A stretch of DNA of 64,000 nt from Glutamicibacter protophormiae. Its GTDB lineage: Bacteria > Actinomycetota > Actinomycetes > Actinomycetales > Micrococcaceae. The stretch is from positions 217,090 through 281,089 of the forward strand of contig NZ_BMPH01000004.1 of assembly GCF_014647495.1 (NCBI RefSeq). The letters are read 5' to 3'. The notes under the pieces are model-generated. The model was not told the origin of the DNA. It worked only from the letters and a program-made list of their open reading frames with translations, and did no database searches. A program made the position numbers and the translations under genes. The number at the start of each line of letters is the position of its first letter. The stretch's first letter is position 1. Positions 56,325 to 64,000 of the stretch are shown piece after piece.

Positions 56325-56614
56325 TATTTTGGGGAACGAATATGCGGCTGGGAGAGGTAGGCTGCGGCCTTGCGCAGCACTTCGTTCTCCATTTCTAATT
56401 CGCGGATGCGTTTGAGCGCTTGGGACATTTCTTTGCGTTCGTCAGCATCAGAGGCTGGGGTCATTCCGTGGGATTGGTAGCCGGCATCGCGGACCCAAGT
56501 TTGCAGCGCTGTTTTGGATACTCCCAGATCCGCAGCGACTTGCTTCTGAGAAATCCCCGACTCTACGAGAGCGACGGCGTCCTTCTTGAATTCTTCGGTG
56601 AAGATTCTTGGCAT
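56324..56614 (-). CDS. IS3-family transposase orfA
   Basis: The 96-aa protein has a helix-turn-helix (KKDAVALVESGISQKQVAADLGVSKTALQTWV) and a C-terminal leucine-zipper-like helix (ALKRIRELEMENEVLRKAAAYL). It is complete and in frame, the normal DNA-binding subunit of an IS3 transposase; its partner orfB is destroyed. Confidence 0.88.
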   Translation of the reverse strand: MPRIFTEEFKKDAVALVESGISQKQVAADLGVSKTALQTWVRDAGYQSHGMTPASDADERKEMSQALKRIRELEMENEVLRKAAAYLSQPHIRSPK

Positions 56615-56679
56615 GGTTTTTGTTCCTTCGTTTGAGCATAACCATAGCTGGGTTATGCGGTCGAAGTGTCAACCAAACC

Positions 56680-56739
56680 TTCAGCAGACCCCAATGCCGC
56701 CATCCGTGTCCGGGCGAACTCATCCTTTAACGCGTGCAT
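56680..56739 (-). pseudogene. Start of a second IS3-family orfB, truncated
   Basis: ATG 56739 overlaps the orfA stop as TGATG and reads MHALKDEFARTRMAALGS before the homology ends at the terminus of the first IS3 element. Only about 20 codons survive, showing that the first IS3 element inserted into this one. Confidence 0.65.
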
Positions 56740-57056
56740 CAGTTCGAACCGTTCGACCGATATTGCTTCGACGCGAAGAAATACGCTGCTTTTCCCAAGA
56801 AACGATGGTCCTCCCGCAGCTCGAAGACTTCCTTGTCCAAGCGCTTGAGTTCCTCGCGTTCGGACTCATCCAGCGCCCCGGTCGGCTCACCGTCCAAGCC
56901 TCGGCAGGAGCGCTCCTTCTTCACCCAAGTGCCCAGCGTTTGCTCACCGATGTTCAACTCCTTGGTGACCGCGCTGATGCTGCGCGCGGTACCGATGACC
57001 AGGCCAGCGGCTTCCTTGCGGTACTCCTCGGTGAAGGACCAGCGTTGCTTTTTCAT
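56739..57056 (-). CDS. IS3-family transposase orfA of a truncated second element
   Basis: The protein (105 aa from ATG 57056) has a helix-turn-helix (EEYRKEAAGLVIGTARSISAVTKELNIGEQTLGTWVKKE) and the typical RGLDGEPTGALDESEREELKRL hinge and zipper. Its orfB is cut after about 20 codons, so the element is dead though this frame is intact. A start 18 nt upstream (57074) is possible. Confidence 0.82.
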   Translation of the reverse strand: MKKQRWSFTEEYRKEAAGLVIGTARSISAVTKELNIGEQTLGTWVKKERSCRGLDGEPTGALDESEREELKRLDKEVFELREDHRFLGKAAYFFASKQYRSNGSN

Positions 57057-57131
57057 GTTGCTCACTAGTGACATCCTCTCAAAAACTGGGATCGGCTGAT
57101 CCCGCTTATTCGAGTGCATCTTCTATATCTG

Positions 57132-58234
57132 TCAAGCCGTGATCGATGACAAATTAGCAGTCTCAAGAATGTTGTAGATTCGACGAGCAAGATACCTCTT
57201 GATGCACCGGCGGATCTCCTTGACTGTTTTGCCCTCGGCGGTGCGTTTCTCGACGTAGGCCTTGGTCTCCTCGACATGGGCCATCCGCACCATCGCGGCG
57301 GTGTGCAGGGCCTTATTCAGTCGCCGGTCCCCACGGCGGTTCAACAGATCCCGGATGGTGTTCCCCAAGGATGCCGGGAGAGGATTCACGCCCGCCAGGG
57401 ACGCGAGCGCGGCTTCGGAGCGCAGCCTGCCGGGGTGCGACTACGCGGCCACGCAGACCGCGGCTACCACCGGCCCCACACCCTTCAACTCGAACAGCTC
57501 CTTGCCTTCGCTGAGCTTGACCAACGAAGTCATCTCGGAGGTGTTGTCCTTGATCTGCGCGTCCAGCTCGCCGATACGTTGGGCCAATCGCACGGCTTCG
57601 GCGCGGGCGATCCTCAGCTCGATGGCCTCGTCCCGGGTGCGCCATGCGGCGACCTGCAGGATCTGGGCATTGCTCAAGGGTTTGCGAGCGTCGATGCCCA
57701 GCAGGGTGACGCGTAGCAGCGCGGTCAGCGCATTGACGTAACGGGTGCGCTCGGTTCCGAACATGTCTCCCGGGCGGTGGCCAGCACGCGCAGGCCGGCC
57801 CGGGCACCGTCATTGATCCGCGGGATACGCAGCTTGTGGACCTCGATGGGCAGCACGGCGGTGGCCATGCGCTGGGCGTCCAGAGGATCGGTCTTGCCCA
57901 TGCCGCGTCCGATTTTCTGGTAGCCGGATGGCGCCCCGGCGACCGCGTATGCGGCCTCGGTGACGGCGCCGGCGAGCACGGCCCCGTAGGAGGCGGCTCC
58001 TTCAATGACCCACAAAGTGATGGCGTCCGCTCCGGTGCGGCGCCCGGCCCAGGTGATGGCGCATTTGATGCCTGCCGCGGTGGTGGGGAAGTCGCGGGTT
58101 TCGATGTGCTCACCGCTATTGGCGAGGATGGCGTAGACGTGCTTTTTCGCGTGGGTGTCCACGCCGATGATGTGGGAGTATGTTTTGGCGACGCTCTGCG
58201 AGACGATGGACATGCGGCTGGAGTGATTTTTCAT
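57132..58234 (-). pseudogene. IS110-family transposase, frameshifted and with a stop
   Basis: The 5' part (58234 to about 57770) has the RuvC-like DEDD domain: HIIGVDTHAKKHVYAI, WVIEGAASYG and GKTDPLDAQRMA. A frameshift near 57770 leads to TERTRYVNALTALLR and the Tnp20 domain start LKGVGPVVAAVCVAA, where a TAG replaces the expected Trp before SHPGRLRSEAALASLAGVNP. The C-terminal end with the serine region follows to 57132. One frameshift and one nonsense codon make it inactive. Confidence 0.85.
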
Positions 58235-58500
58235 TTTTCACGGATGGGAGATGCGGCCGGGTGCGGCCGGTACCAGTCCGGGAGAGAAGTCACCGTCGGA
58301 GCAACACCGCGATGGGTCACGCCCCTTTTGGGGTGGACAGTCTTCTGATCAGGCTACCGTGGTGGGCCGGGCAGGCGCCGGCCGCCCACCGCTGAGAGCA
58401 GACGATTCACCCGAATGACACCGTGAGGGTCATGTCCACTATGAGTCATGCTCTCGGCCGTGGGAGGCCCGGTTCCTACCTTGCCAGCTGATCCCAGACC
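58235..58500 (-). ncRNA. IS110 5' non-coding end, candidate bridge RNA region
   Basis: IS110-family elements encode a bridge RNA in the non-coding end upstream of the recombinase in the IS621 group. This 265-nt GC-rich stretch upstream of the IS110 gene has no coding frame but strong foldings, including GGTGGGC/GCCCACC at 58361-58367 with 58384-58390 around an inner GCCGG/CCGGC. The class is established; that this copy makes such an RNA is inferred, and its guide loops were not located. Confidence 0.4.
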
Positions 58501-58902
58501 AGCCATTACAAGACTCACAGTCCACTAATTCAGGCTAACCCCAGTTGCCAGTCACGGGCGCCACCGGCGAGGCTTCCCACCGGCGAGGAGCTCAATGCTG
58601 GAAGCACTAGTCACGGTTTTCCCCATCCGGTTCCTAACAACATTTGGGAGCAAACTCAAGATCAACACGCGCTGCTGACTCCGGCATAGAGATCGGGAGT
58701 CAGTGATTTATGATTACCCATGAATTCGCGCTGCCGGAAACTGGACAAATTTCTACGCAGTGCTTCTTCTCACCCATAATAGCTAGACCCTATGGTGCGC
58801 TTTGGTTTCAATGCATCCATAATCCATGCCTACGAGGACGGACATCAGGAGCACCAGTTGGCGTAGAAAATCATCCCTGTGTGGTGCCTAAGCTCATCAT
58901 AA
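58501..58902. other. Intergenic, no gene recognised
   Basis: About 400 nt between the IS110 remnant and the YdcF-like gene. Small frames lack coding bias. The composition falls toward AT compared with the flanks. Confidence 0.4.
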
Positions 58903-59523
58903 CTATCCGAACGAGGTCTCGAATATCGCTTTGACGAATGCCGCATTCTCGTAGATGACATGGCGTAGCCAGTCGATCACAGGAAGGTCAGTCGGCGAGG
59001 CGATCACTTCAACATCGACAGTGGATGGTAATACGTGTTCGAAGATAAATTTTGAGCGAAAAACATGGTAGCGGTTGGTGACTACGGTAATCGATTCCCA
59101 TCCTCGTTCTTCCACCAACTTTTTTACGCTTAGGGCCTCACCATACGTACTATCGATCTCTGGTGTAAAGCAATGGATATCATCGCGAGTGGCATTACGG
59201 CAATTTAGGTCTTCCAATAAGGCCCATTCGGGCTTGACTATCCCATAGCTCAAGCGCGAAGGAAACCACGAAATGGCAAGTTCGTCGGCCTCGCCGGCCG
59301 AATATAAATGAAACGCTGTCGGTAAGCGGGAATCACCCGGAGCTAGTGAAATCACAGCATCGGCATGTCTCTCAGTTCCCGGAGTAGGCGCAAGGACCTT
59401 GCTAGTTACCAACGCTACCCATATGAAAAGGGAAGCAGTAAGAAAAAGAACGATCAGCATGCTGGACCGGATTCTGCGATGCTTACCGTCACGACCGGAA
59501 TAGGTCCTAAGGGTCAATCTCAT
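58903..59523 (-). CDS. YdcF/SanA-like DUF218 membrane protein
   Basis: The 206-aa protein has one N-terminal membrane segment (about 21-42) and an extracytoplasmic DUF218 domain: ADAVISLAPGDSRLPTAFHLY, then TYGEALSVKKLVEERGWESITVVTNRYHVFRSKFIFE, which carries the conserved R-x-x-R pattern. Family members (ElyC, SanA) affect envelope polymer precursors. AAGG lies 4-5 nt before the ATG. It is downstream of the polysaccharide operon, separated by about 230 nt without a gene; a linked envelope role is plausible. Confidence 0.75.
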   Translation of the reverse strand: MRLTLRTYSGRDGKHRRIRSSMLIVLFLTASLFIWVALVTSKVLAPTPGTERHADAVISLAPGDSRLPTAFHLYSAGEADELAISWFPSRLSYGIVKPEWALLEDLNCRNATRDDIHCFTPEIDSTYGEALSVKKLVEERGWESITVVTNRYHVFRSKFIFEHVLPSTVDVEVIASPTDLPVIDWLRHVIYENAAFVKAIFETSFG

Positions 59524-59756
59524 GTCGCCTTCGTAATTGGATAGAAAGTCGAATCACCCATCACAGATATTTTCGCGCCTTGATACACACCTCGCCGCTG
59601 CATGAGAACTAGGAAGACTACAGAGACTCAACAAAGCCCTGTAGTTTGCGAAAGACAAAAAATTTTACCACGCATCGGACAGACGATACTAATAAGTGCC
59701 CTTAGATCGCCCCTAACTCGTGCTTATAACGATCTACCAGCTGGCCAAAGCGTTGC

Positions 59757-60740
59757 TCAGAGTTGCAAGACAGAGCGGCTATTCGCTGCTTCAAGTGCCG
59801 ATTCAACGACCAGAAGGGTACGTTGCCCCTGTTCCATGGTCACAATGTCAGACGGTCTGCCAAGGACAGCGTCGCGGAAGTTCTCGTGTTCAACGCGTAA
59901 TGGTTCGCGTTTAGGGTATGAATACCGAGTGACATCGCCTTCCGAGACACCGCGGAAAGACGAAACCGTATCCCACTCCAGAGGAATGGTGCCGTTGGCA
60001 TAGAATGTCAAGTCACCTGTAGCGGTATCCGCAACGAAGGCACCCTTCTCGCCGGTAACTACGGTGAGACGCTCTTTCATTGGGCTGAGCCAATTCACCA
60101 AGTTATTGACGATCACGCCTGATTGGGTGCGACCGGTAATAGCAATCATGTCTTCATGAGCACGTCCACTCTTGAAGGCCGTTTGAGCGAATACATATTC
60201 ATATTCGGACTGCACCACCCAAGCCGTAAGGTCGACATCATGTGATGCCAAGTCCTTGGCTACTCCTACATCCGAAATCCGGGAGGGGAAAGGTCCTTGT
60301 CGTCGAGTTTGGATCTGATAGAGCGCGCCTAATTCACCGCGCTCGATCCGGCGACGTAGTTCCTGCAACGCAGGGTTGAACCGCTCAATGTGTCCGACTG
60401 CGCCGACCAGCCCCGCATCCCGGAATGCGTCCACCATTCGTTGACCCGCCTCCAGTGAATGCGCGATTGGCTTTTCCACTAGCGTGTGCACACCGGCCGC
60501 ACCAAGCTGTAGGGCCGCCTTCTCGTGGAAAGCGGTCGGTACCGCGACTACCGCAATGTCAATACCAACTGCAATCAGGGCGTCGGTATCTGGCAGAATC
60601 TTCAAGCCCCCGGCAACTCCATGGGGATCCCCACCTGGGTCAGCAATTGCGACGAGCTCTACCCCTTCAACCTCCCGTAAAACTCGGGCATGGTGACGGC
60701 CCATCATGCCCACTCCAAGTAGGCCAGCGCGAAGCACCAT
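59757..60740 (-). CDS. Gfo/Idh/MocA-family sugar-nucleotide oxidoreductase (WbpB/WlbA-like)
   Basis: The 327-aa NAD-dependent enzyme has the Rossmann start AGLLGVGMMGRHHARVL, EKPIAHSLEAGQRM (catalytic Lys region) and GHIERFNPALQEL near residue 118, the pattern of UDP-GlcNAcA 3-dehydrogenases. In the Wbp/Wlb pathway it oxidises C3 of UDP-GlcNAcA so that the aminotransferase can act. It begins right after the aminotransferase stop and is the last gene of the operon. The substrate is inferred from the gene set. Confidence 0.8.
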   Translation of the reverse strand: MVLRAGLLGVGMMGRHHARVLREVEGVELVAIADPGGDPHGVAGGLKILPDTDALIAVGIDIAVVAVPTAFHEKAALQLGAAGVHTLVEKPIAHSLEAGQRMVDAFRDAGLVGAVGHIERFNPALQELRRRIERGELGALYQIQTRRQGPFPSRISDVGVAKDLASHDVDLTAWVVQSEYEYVFAQTAFKSGRAHEDMIAITGRTQSGVIVNNLVNWLSPMKERLTVVTGEKGAFVADTATGDLTFYANGTIPLEWDTVSSFRGVSEGDVTRYSYPKREPLRVEHENFRDAVLGRPSDIVTMEQGQRTLLVVESALEAANSRSVLQL

Positions 60741-60742
60741 CG

Positions 60743-61840
60743 TCAGGCACCCGCCTTCGCCAGAGTATTAACGGCACAGACAATGCGATCCAGATCCTCC
60801 TGTGTAAGCGATGGATGCACCGGAAGGGACAGTACCTCGCGGGCTGCTTTCTCCGTCTCAGGCAAATGTAGATTATTCGCGTAAGAAGTAAGAGAAGGTA
60901 AACGATGGTTAGGGATCGGATAATACACCCCCGCACCCACGTTGTATTCGTTTTTGAGCGCCGCGACAAACCCGTCCCTGTCCTCAGGCACACGGATAGT
61001 GTATTGATGATAGACATGCTCCGCGCCGTCAATCACCGGAGGCACTGTCACACCATCTAGGCTCGCATCCAAGTAAGCCGCATTAGCTTGACGCGTCTTC
61101 GTCCATGCATCAACTTTAGTCAATTGAACCCGCCCGATCGCAGCATGGATGTCAGTCATCCGCGCATTGAACCCGATAATCTCGTTCTCGTACTGACGTT
61201 CCATCCCCTGATTGCGCAACAGCCGAAGCTTTCGAGCGACCTCGTCGGAAGCCGCGGTAACCATTCCGCCCTCACCACTGGTCATGTTCTTTGTTGGATA
61301 CAAACTGAACATTGCGAATTCTCCAAATGAACCCACTGGCCGACCATCCAGCATAGCTCCATGCGCCTGCGCGGCATCCTCGTAGATGGCGATGTCATGT
61401 TTCTTCGCAATCGGTTCCAATTCTCGCATTCGTGCCGGATGGCCATATAGGTGAACCGGCATGACTCCCCGGGTCCTTGGAGTGATGGCCGCAGCGACCG
61501 CGACCGGATCCATGGTAAAGGTGTCGGGCTCAATATCGACAAACACTGGCGTTGCCCCGGTCAATGCCACCGAATTCCCTGTAGCAGCGAAAGTAAAGGA
61601 TGGAACGATAACTTCATCCCCTGGCCCAACCCCAGCCGCGAGCAGTCCCAGATGCAATCCAGCCGTACCGGAGTTCACTGCCACTGAGGGTCTGCCCGGT
61701 ACGAAATGTGCGGAGAATTCATTTTCGAAGGCGGCGACTTCCGGTCCCTGCGCCACCATGCCGGAGCGCATCACCCGGTCAACCGCCATACGTTCATCGT
61801 CACCGATAATAGGTTTTGCAGGGACAATGAACTCGCTCAT
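60743..61840 (-). CDS. DegT/DnrJ/EryC1 family aminotransferase (WbpE/WlbC-like)
   Basis: The 365-aa PLP enzyme has the sugar aminotransferase signatures: VAVNSGTAGLHLGL, EDAAQAHGAM and SLYPTKNMTSGEGGMV, with the PLP-binding Lys in PTKN near residue 182. It likely converts the 3-keto-uronic acid nucleotide into the 3-amino form. ATG 61840 overlaps the acetyltransferase stop as ATGA. Length is standard. Confidence 0.85.
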   Translation of the reverse strand: MSEFIVPAKPIIGDDERMAVDRVMRSGMVAQGPEVAAFENEFSAHFVPGRPSVAVNSGTAGLHLGLLAAGVGPGDEVIVPSFTFAATGNSVALTGATPVFVDIEPDTFTMDPVAVAAAITPRTRGVMPVHLYGHPARMRELEPIAKKHDIAIYEDAAQAHGAMLDGRPVGSFGEFAMFSLYPTKNMTSGEGGMVTAASDEVARKLRLLRNQGMERQYENEIIGFNARMTDIHAAIGRVQLTKVDAWTKTRQANAAYLDASLDGVTVPPVIDGAEHVYHQYTIRVPEDRDGFVAALKNEYNVGAGVYYPIPNHRLPSLTSYANNLHLPETEKAAREVLSLPVHPSLTQEDLDRIVCAVNTLAKAGA

Positions 61841-62463
61841 GCGTTCTCCTTGGTCAATGTAGTTTCTGTTTCCATATAGCGTTCTTTGGTTACTGGGCAG
61901 ATCCAGATCCCTGGTTTCTCTCCAGCTATGAGGGGCTGACCCGCCTCACCGACCCAACCCAATTGTCGTGCTGGCACGCCGGCCACCAACGCATAGGCTG
62001 GCACGTCCTTTACAACCACCGCACCCGCAGCGACAGTTGCCCAAGGCCCGATAGTCACCGGAGCAACGCAGGTAGCACGTGCACCGATCGACGCACCACG
62101 CTCGATAGTGACTCCAACCGGTTCCCAATCATCGGCAGTCTTAATAGTTCCGTTGGCGTTGATGGCCCGTGGATAGGTGTCATTCGTTAGCACTACGGCT
62201 GGACCTACGAAGACGCCGTCGGCGAGTCGAGCAGGCTCGTAAAGAAGAGCATAGTTCTGCACCTTGCAGTTGTCTCCCATTACTACACCCGTACCCACGT
62301 AAGCACCGCGACCAATGATGCAGTTTGCACCCAGTCGCGCGTCTTCGCGCACTTGAGCCAAGTGCCAAATACTTGTCCCTGCGCCAAGCAGGGCATCAGC
62401 GGATACATCGGCAGAATCGACGATTCGAACGGAGGAGGGATGATTTGCGATAGCGGATTCCAT
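61837..62463 (-). CDS. Hexapeptide-repeat N-acetyltransferase (WbpD/WlbB-like)
   Basis: The 208-aa left-handed beta-helix protein has hexapeptide repeats throughout (LGANCIIGRGAYVGTGVVMGDNCKVQNYALLYEPARL) and the conserved NDTYPRA loop and GVTIERGASIGARATC. It probably acetylates the 3-amino group of the UDP-uronic acid with acetyl-CoA, acting as a trimer. It lies 29 nt after the dehydrogenase gene. A 30-aa C-terminal tail after the helix has a Pro/Cys-containing end. Confidence 0.85.
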   Translation of the reverse strand: MESAIANHPSSVRIVDSADVSADALLGAGTSIWHLAQVREDARLGANCIIGRGAYVGTGVVMGDNCKVQNYALLYEPARLADGVFVGPAVVLTNDTYPRAINANGTIKTADDWEPVGVTIERGASIGARATCVAPVTIGPWATVAAGAVVVKDVPAYALVAGVPARQLGWVGEAGQPLIAGEKPGIWICPVTKERYMETETTLTKENA

Positions 62464-62492
62464 TCAGGAAAAGGTCGGGCGTAATTTGTTGT

Positions 62493-63818
62493 CTATGCTT
62501 TAGCACTCATCGGCACGGATCCGGTACCGACGACGATTCGCGGGGTCCCGGCCCATCGGTCAGCATCGGTCGTGTTGCGTCCATCGACTAGGAGTTTGAT
62601 GCCCGGCAACTGCGATGGCATCAGGTCGCGGTAGTCTGCATGATCGGTCTGCAGGATGGCAAGATCTACTTCATCACCAGTAACATACGGATCAAAACCA
62701 AGTCGTCTTAGTTCCTTATCACTGTAGAGAGGATCCTGGACGCTGACTATCGCACCAAGATCACGTAGCGCATCAACTGTGGGGAATACGCCGGAGAACG
62801 CGGTCTCTTTGACGCCACCTCTGTAAGATGCACCAAGTACCACAGCCCGCTGGCCTTTCAACGTCCCGAGGACACCCTCGGCTTGCTTCACCAGGCGTTC
62901 AGGCATCGAGGCGTTCAACAACCGCGCAGTGCGGACGATGTCAGCATTCGGATCCGTGGCAAGGTACAGCCGTGGGTATACGGGGATACAGTGCCCGCCC
63001 ACGGCGATACCTGGCCGATGTATATGGCTGTACGGTTGCGAATTGCACGCCTCAATGACCTGATAGACGTCAATCCCCTGCTCGGCGGCGAACAGCCCGA
63101 ACTGGTTGGCGAGGCCGATGTTAACGTCTCGGTAGGTTGTTTCAGCAAGCTTCGCCATCTCGGATGCTTCTGCGGTGCCAAGATCCCAGACCCCGTTCGG
63201 ACGCCCTAGCTCAGGACGTTCGTCAAACTGCAGCACCGCTTCGTAAAACTCCCGACCAATGCGGCAGCCGTCTGCCGACAGCCCGCCAATAAGTTTCGGA
63301 TACTTGCGAAGATCCTCGAATACGCGCCCAGTGAGCACTCGTTCAGGGGAGAATACCAGGTGGAAGTCCTTCCCCTCTTTCAAGCCTGAACCTGTCTCAA
63401 GCATCGGCTTCCATCGTCCGCGGGTCGTGCCAACCGGCAGCGTCGTTTCGTAGGAAACCAGAGTTCCCGGCGTGAGATGTTCAGCCAAGGAGCGCGTCGC
63501 TGCATCCATCCACGTAAAATCCGGCTCCCAGGTGGCGTCATCGACAAACAGAGGGACCACGACAACCACGACGTCCGCGTTCGGAATAGCTTCGGCATAA
63601 TCCGTAGTCGCACGTAGACGCTCCGGCACCAAAGCACTCAACTTCTCCTGCAGGAAAGCCTCACCAGGGAACGGCTCCTTACCGGCATTGACTAAATCAA
63701 CTGTCTGCGGATTGAGATCCACGCCGATCACGTCATGACCGGAATCGGCGAACTGGACGGCAAGTGGAAGCCCGATTTTACCTAGGGCGATTACGGCGAT
63801 ATGCATGGACTTCATCAT
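62493..63818 (-). CDS. Nucleotide-sugar 6-dehydrogenase (WbpA/WecC-like)
   Basis: The 441-aa enzyme oxidises C6 of a UDP-HexNAc to the uronic acid. It has VIALGKIGLPLAVQFADSGH near residue 9, PERVLTGRVFEDL, and SQPYSHIHRPGIAVGGHCIPVYP, where the usual catalytic Cys of GGxCIP is present (near residue 277). It starts the WbpA-D-E-B series, whose joint product should be a UDP-2,3-diacetamido-uronic acid. The first of several Mets is used; ATG 63806 is also possible. No ribosome site is obvious. Confidence 0.85.
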   Translation of the reverse strand: MMKSMHIAVIALGKIGLPLAVQFADSGHDVIGVDLNPQTVDLVNAGKEPFPGEAFLQEKLSALVPERLRATTDYAEAIPNADVVVVVVPLFVDDATWEPDFTWMDAATRSLAEHLTPGTLVSYETTLPVGTTRGRWKPMLETGSGLKEGKDFHLVFSPERVLTGRVFEDLRKYPKLIGGLSADGCRIGREFYEAVLQFDERPELGRPNGVWDLGTAEASEMAKLAETTYRDVNIGLANQFGLFAAEQGIDVYQVIEACNSQPYSHIHRPGIAVGGHCIPVYPRLYLATDPNADIVRTARLLNASMPERLVKQAEGVLGTLKGQRAVVLGASYRGGVKETAFSGVFPTVDALRDLGAIVSVQDPLYSDKELRRLGFDPYVTGDEVDLAILQTDHADYRDLMPSQLPGIKLLVDGRNTTDADRWAGTPRIVVGTGSVPMSAKA

Positions 63819-63842
63819 ATAGGAGCACAGCCCTAACTCTTT

Positions 63843-64000
63843 CAGCGGCTGATCGTTTCCCGCGCTCGAAAAAATTCAAAGCGAACCTTTTCGCAGTTTA
63901 CATATACCCGCATCCCCTTAATTTTCACCCAAAGCGGCTCTTCAGGATTGAGAGTGTAATCGCGGTCTAAACCCGCCAGTCTCCAGCAACGACCGTGCGA
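63843..64000 (-). CDS. 3' end of an unidentified gene (partial)
   Basis: The - strand is open from the window edge to a TGA at 63843 and reads GLDRDYTLNPEEPLWVKIKGMRV with FEFFRARETISR at the end, about 52 codons. It ends 24 nt before the nucleotide-sugar dehydrogenase, so it is probably the preceding gene of the operon. The fragment is too short to assign; a glycosyltransferase would fit the setting. Confidence 0.45.

Larger units (their letters stand above)
51965..56675 (-). mobile_element. IS3-family insertion sequence split by a Tn554-like element
   Basis: orfA (56324-56614) and the two parts of orfB (55651-56324 and 51995-52239) belong to one IS3-family element in the - orientation. The outer ends are only approximate: TTAGTGGAAACGTGG near 51974 and, inverted, TTGGTTGACACTTCG near 56670 are similar and probably the terminal repeats. 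The 3.4-kb interruption is the Tn554-like transposon. Frameshifts in orfB show the IS was inactive or is decaying. Confidence 0.75.

Noticed and set aside
58710..58934. Small + strand frame of 74 codons
   Set aside because: Overlaps the 3' end of the YdcF-like gene and has no features of a real gene.

Overview
The window comes from a high-GC actinobacterium, most likely a member of the Micrococcaceae close to Glutamicibacter/Arthrobacter. Grounds: high-GC codon use, a C50 carotenoid (decaprenoxanthin-type) cluster with heterodimeric cyclase and lycopene elongase, malate:quinone oxidoreductase, a fused RmlC-RmlD, and several genes whose -10 box lies only 6-8 nt from the start codon, as expected for leaderless mRNAs. 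The genus is inference; no rRNA is present.

Layout. 1-3.6 kb: dTDP-rhamnose synthesis (rmlCD fusion and rmlB on -, rmlA divergent on +). 3.6-7.2 kb: an AT-richer patch with a TupA-like remnant and two facing paralogues of the CDP-glycerol glycerophosphotransferase family. 7.9-13.3 kb: one giant secreted haem peroxidase carrying cell-wall-binding repeats and RTX repeats. 14-15.6 kb: a small lysine-rich secreted 'sunset' protein and a methyltransferase. 15.7-21.3 kb: branched-chain amino acid genes ilvD, ilvB, ilvN, ilvC, with a leader peptide rich in Val/Leu/Ile codons and an attenuator before ilvB. 22.2-28.6 kb: carotenoid operon marR-crtE-crtB-crtI-crtYe-crtYf-crtEb-idi, divergent from a TspO-like gene and an SDR/DUF2867 gene, with a second MarR gene facing them. 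31.7-37.4 kb: tRNA-Leu, bcp and three tRNA-Lys(CTT) genes, two of which bracket a sortase-anchored LamG/calcineurin-like phosphoesterase. 37.5-50 kb: a D-2-hydroxyacid dehydrogenase, a family 5 solute-binding lipoprotein, mqo, an Ig-like repeat surface protein, an RND permease, and a DUF2382/PRC-barrel stress pair. 50.4-58.5 kb: a decayed accessory block: two ABC pseudogenes with several amber codons, an IS3-family element split by a Tn554-like three-gene transposon, a truncated second IS3 element and a broken IS110 element. 58.9-64 kb: a YdcF-like gene and a Wbp/Wlb-type operon making a UDP-diacetamido-uronic acid, with the end of one more gene at the right edge.

How it fits together. Both ends of the window supply activated sugars (dTDP-rhamnose; UDP-GlcNAc-derived diamino-uronic acid) for surface polysaccharides, and the facing TagF-like genes could polymerise a teichoic-acid-like polymer. 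Several large secreted proteins (peroxidase, LamG phosphoesterase, Ig-repeat protein, sunset protein) add to the envelope theme. The ilv and crt blocks are ordinary metabolism with visible cis-regulation. The IS-rich block looks like a long-lived insertion hotspot.
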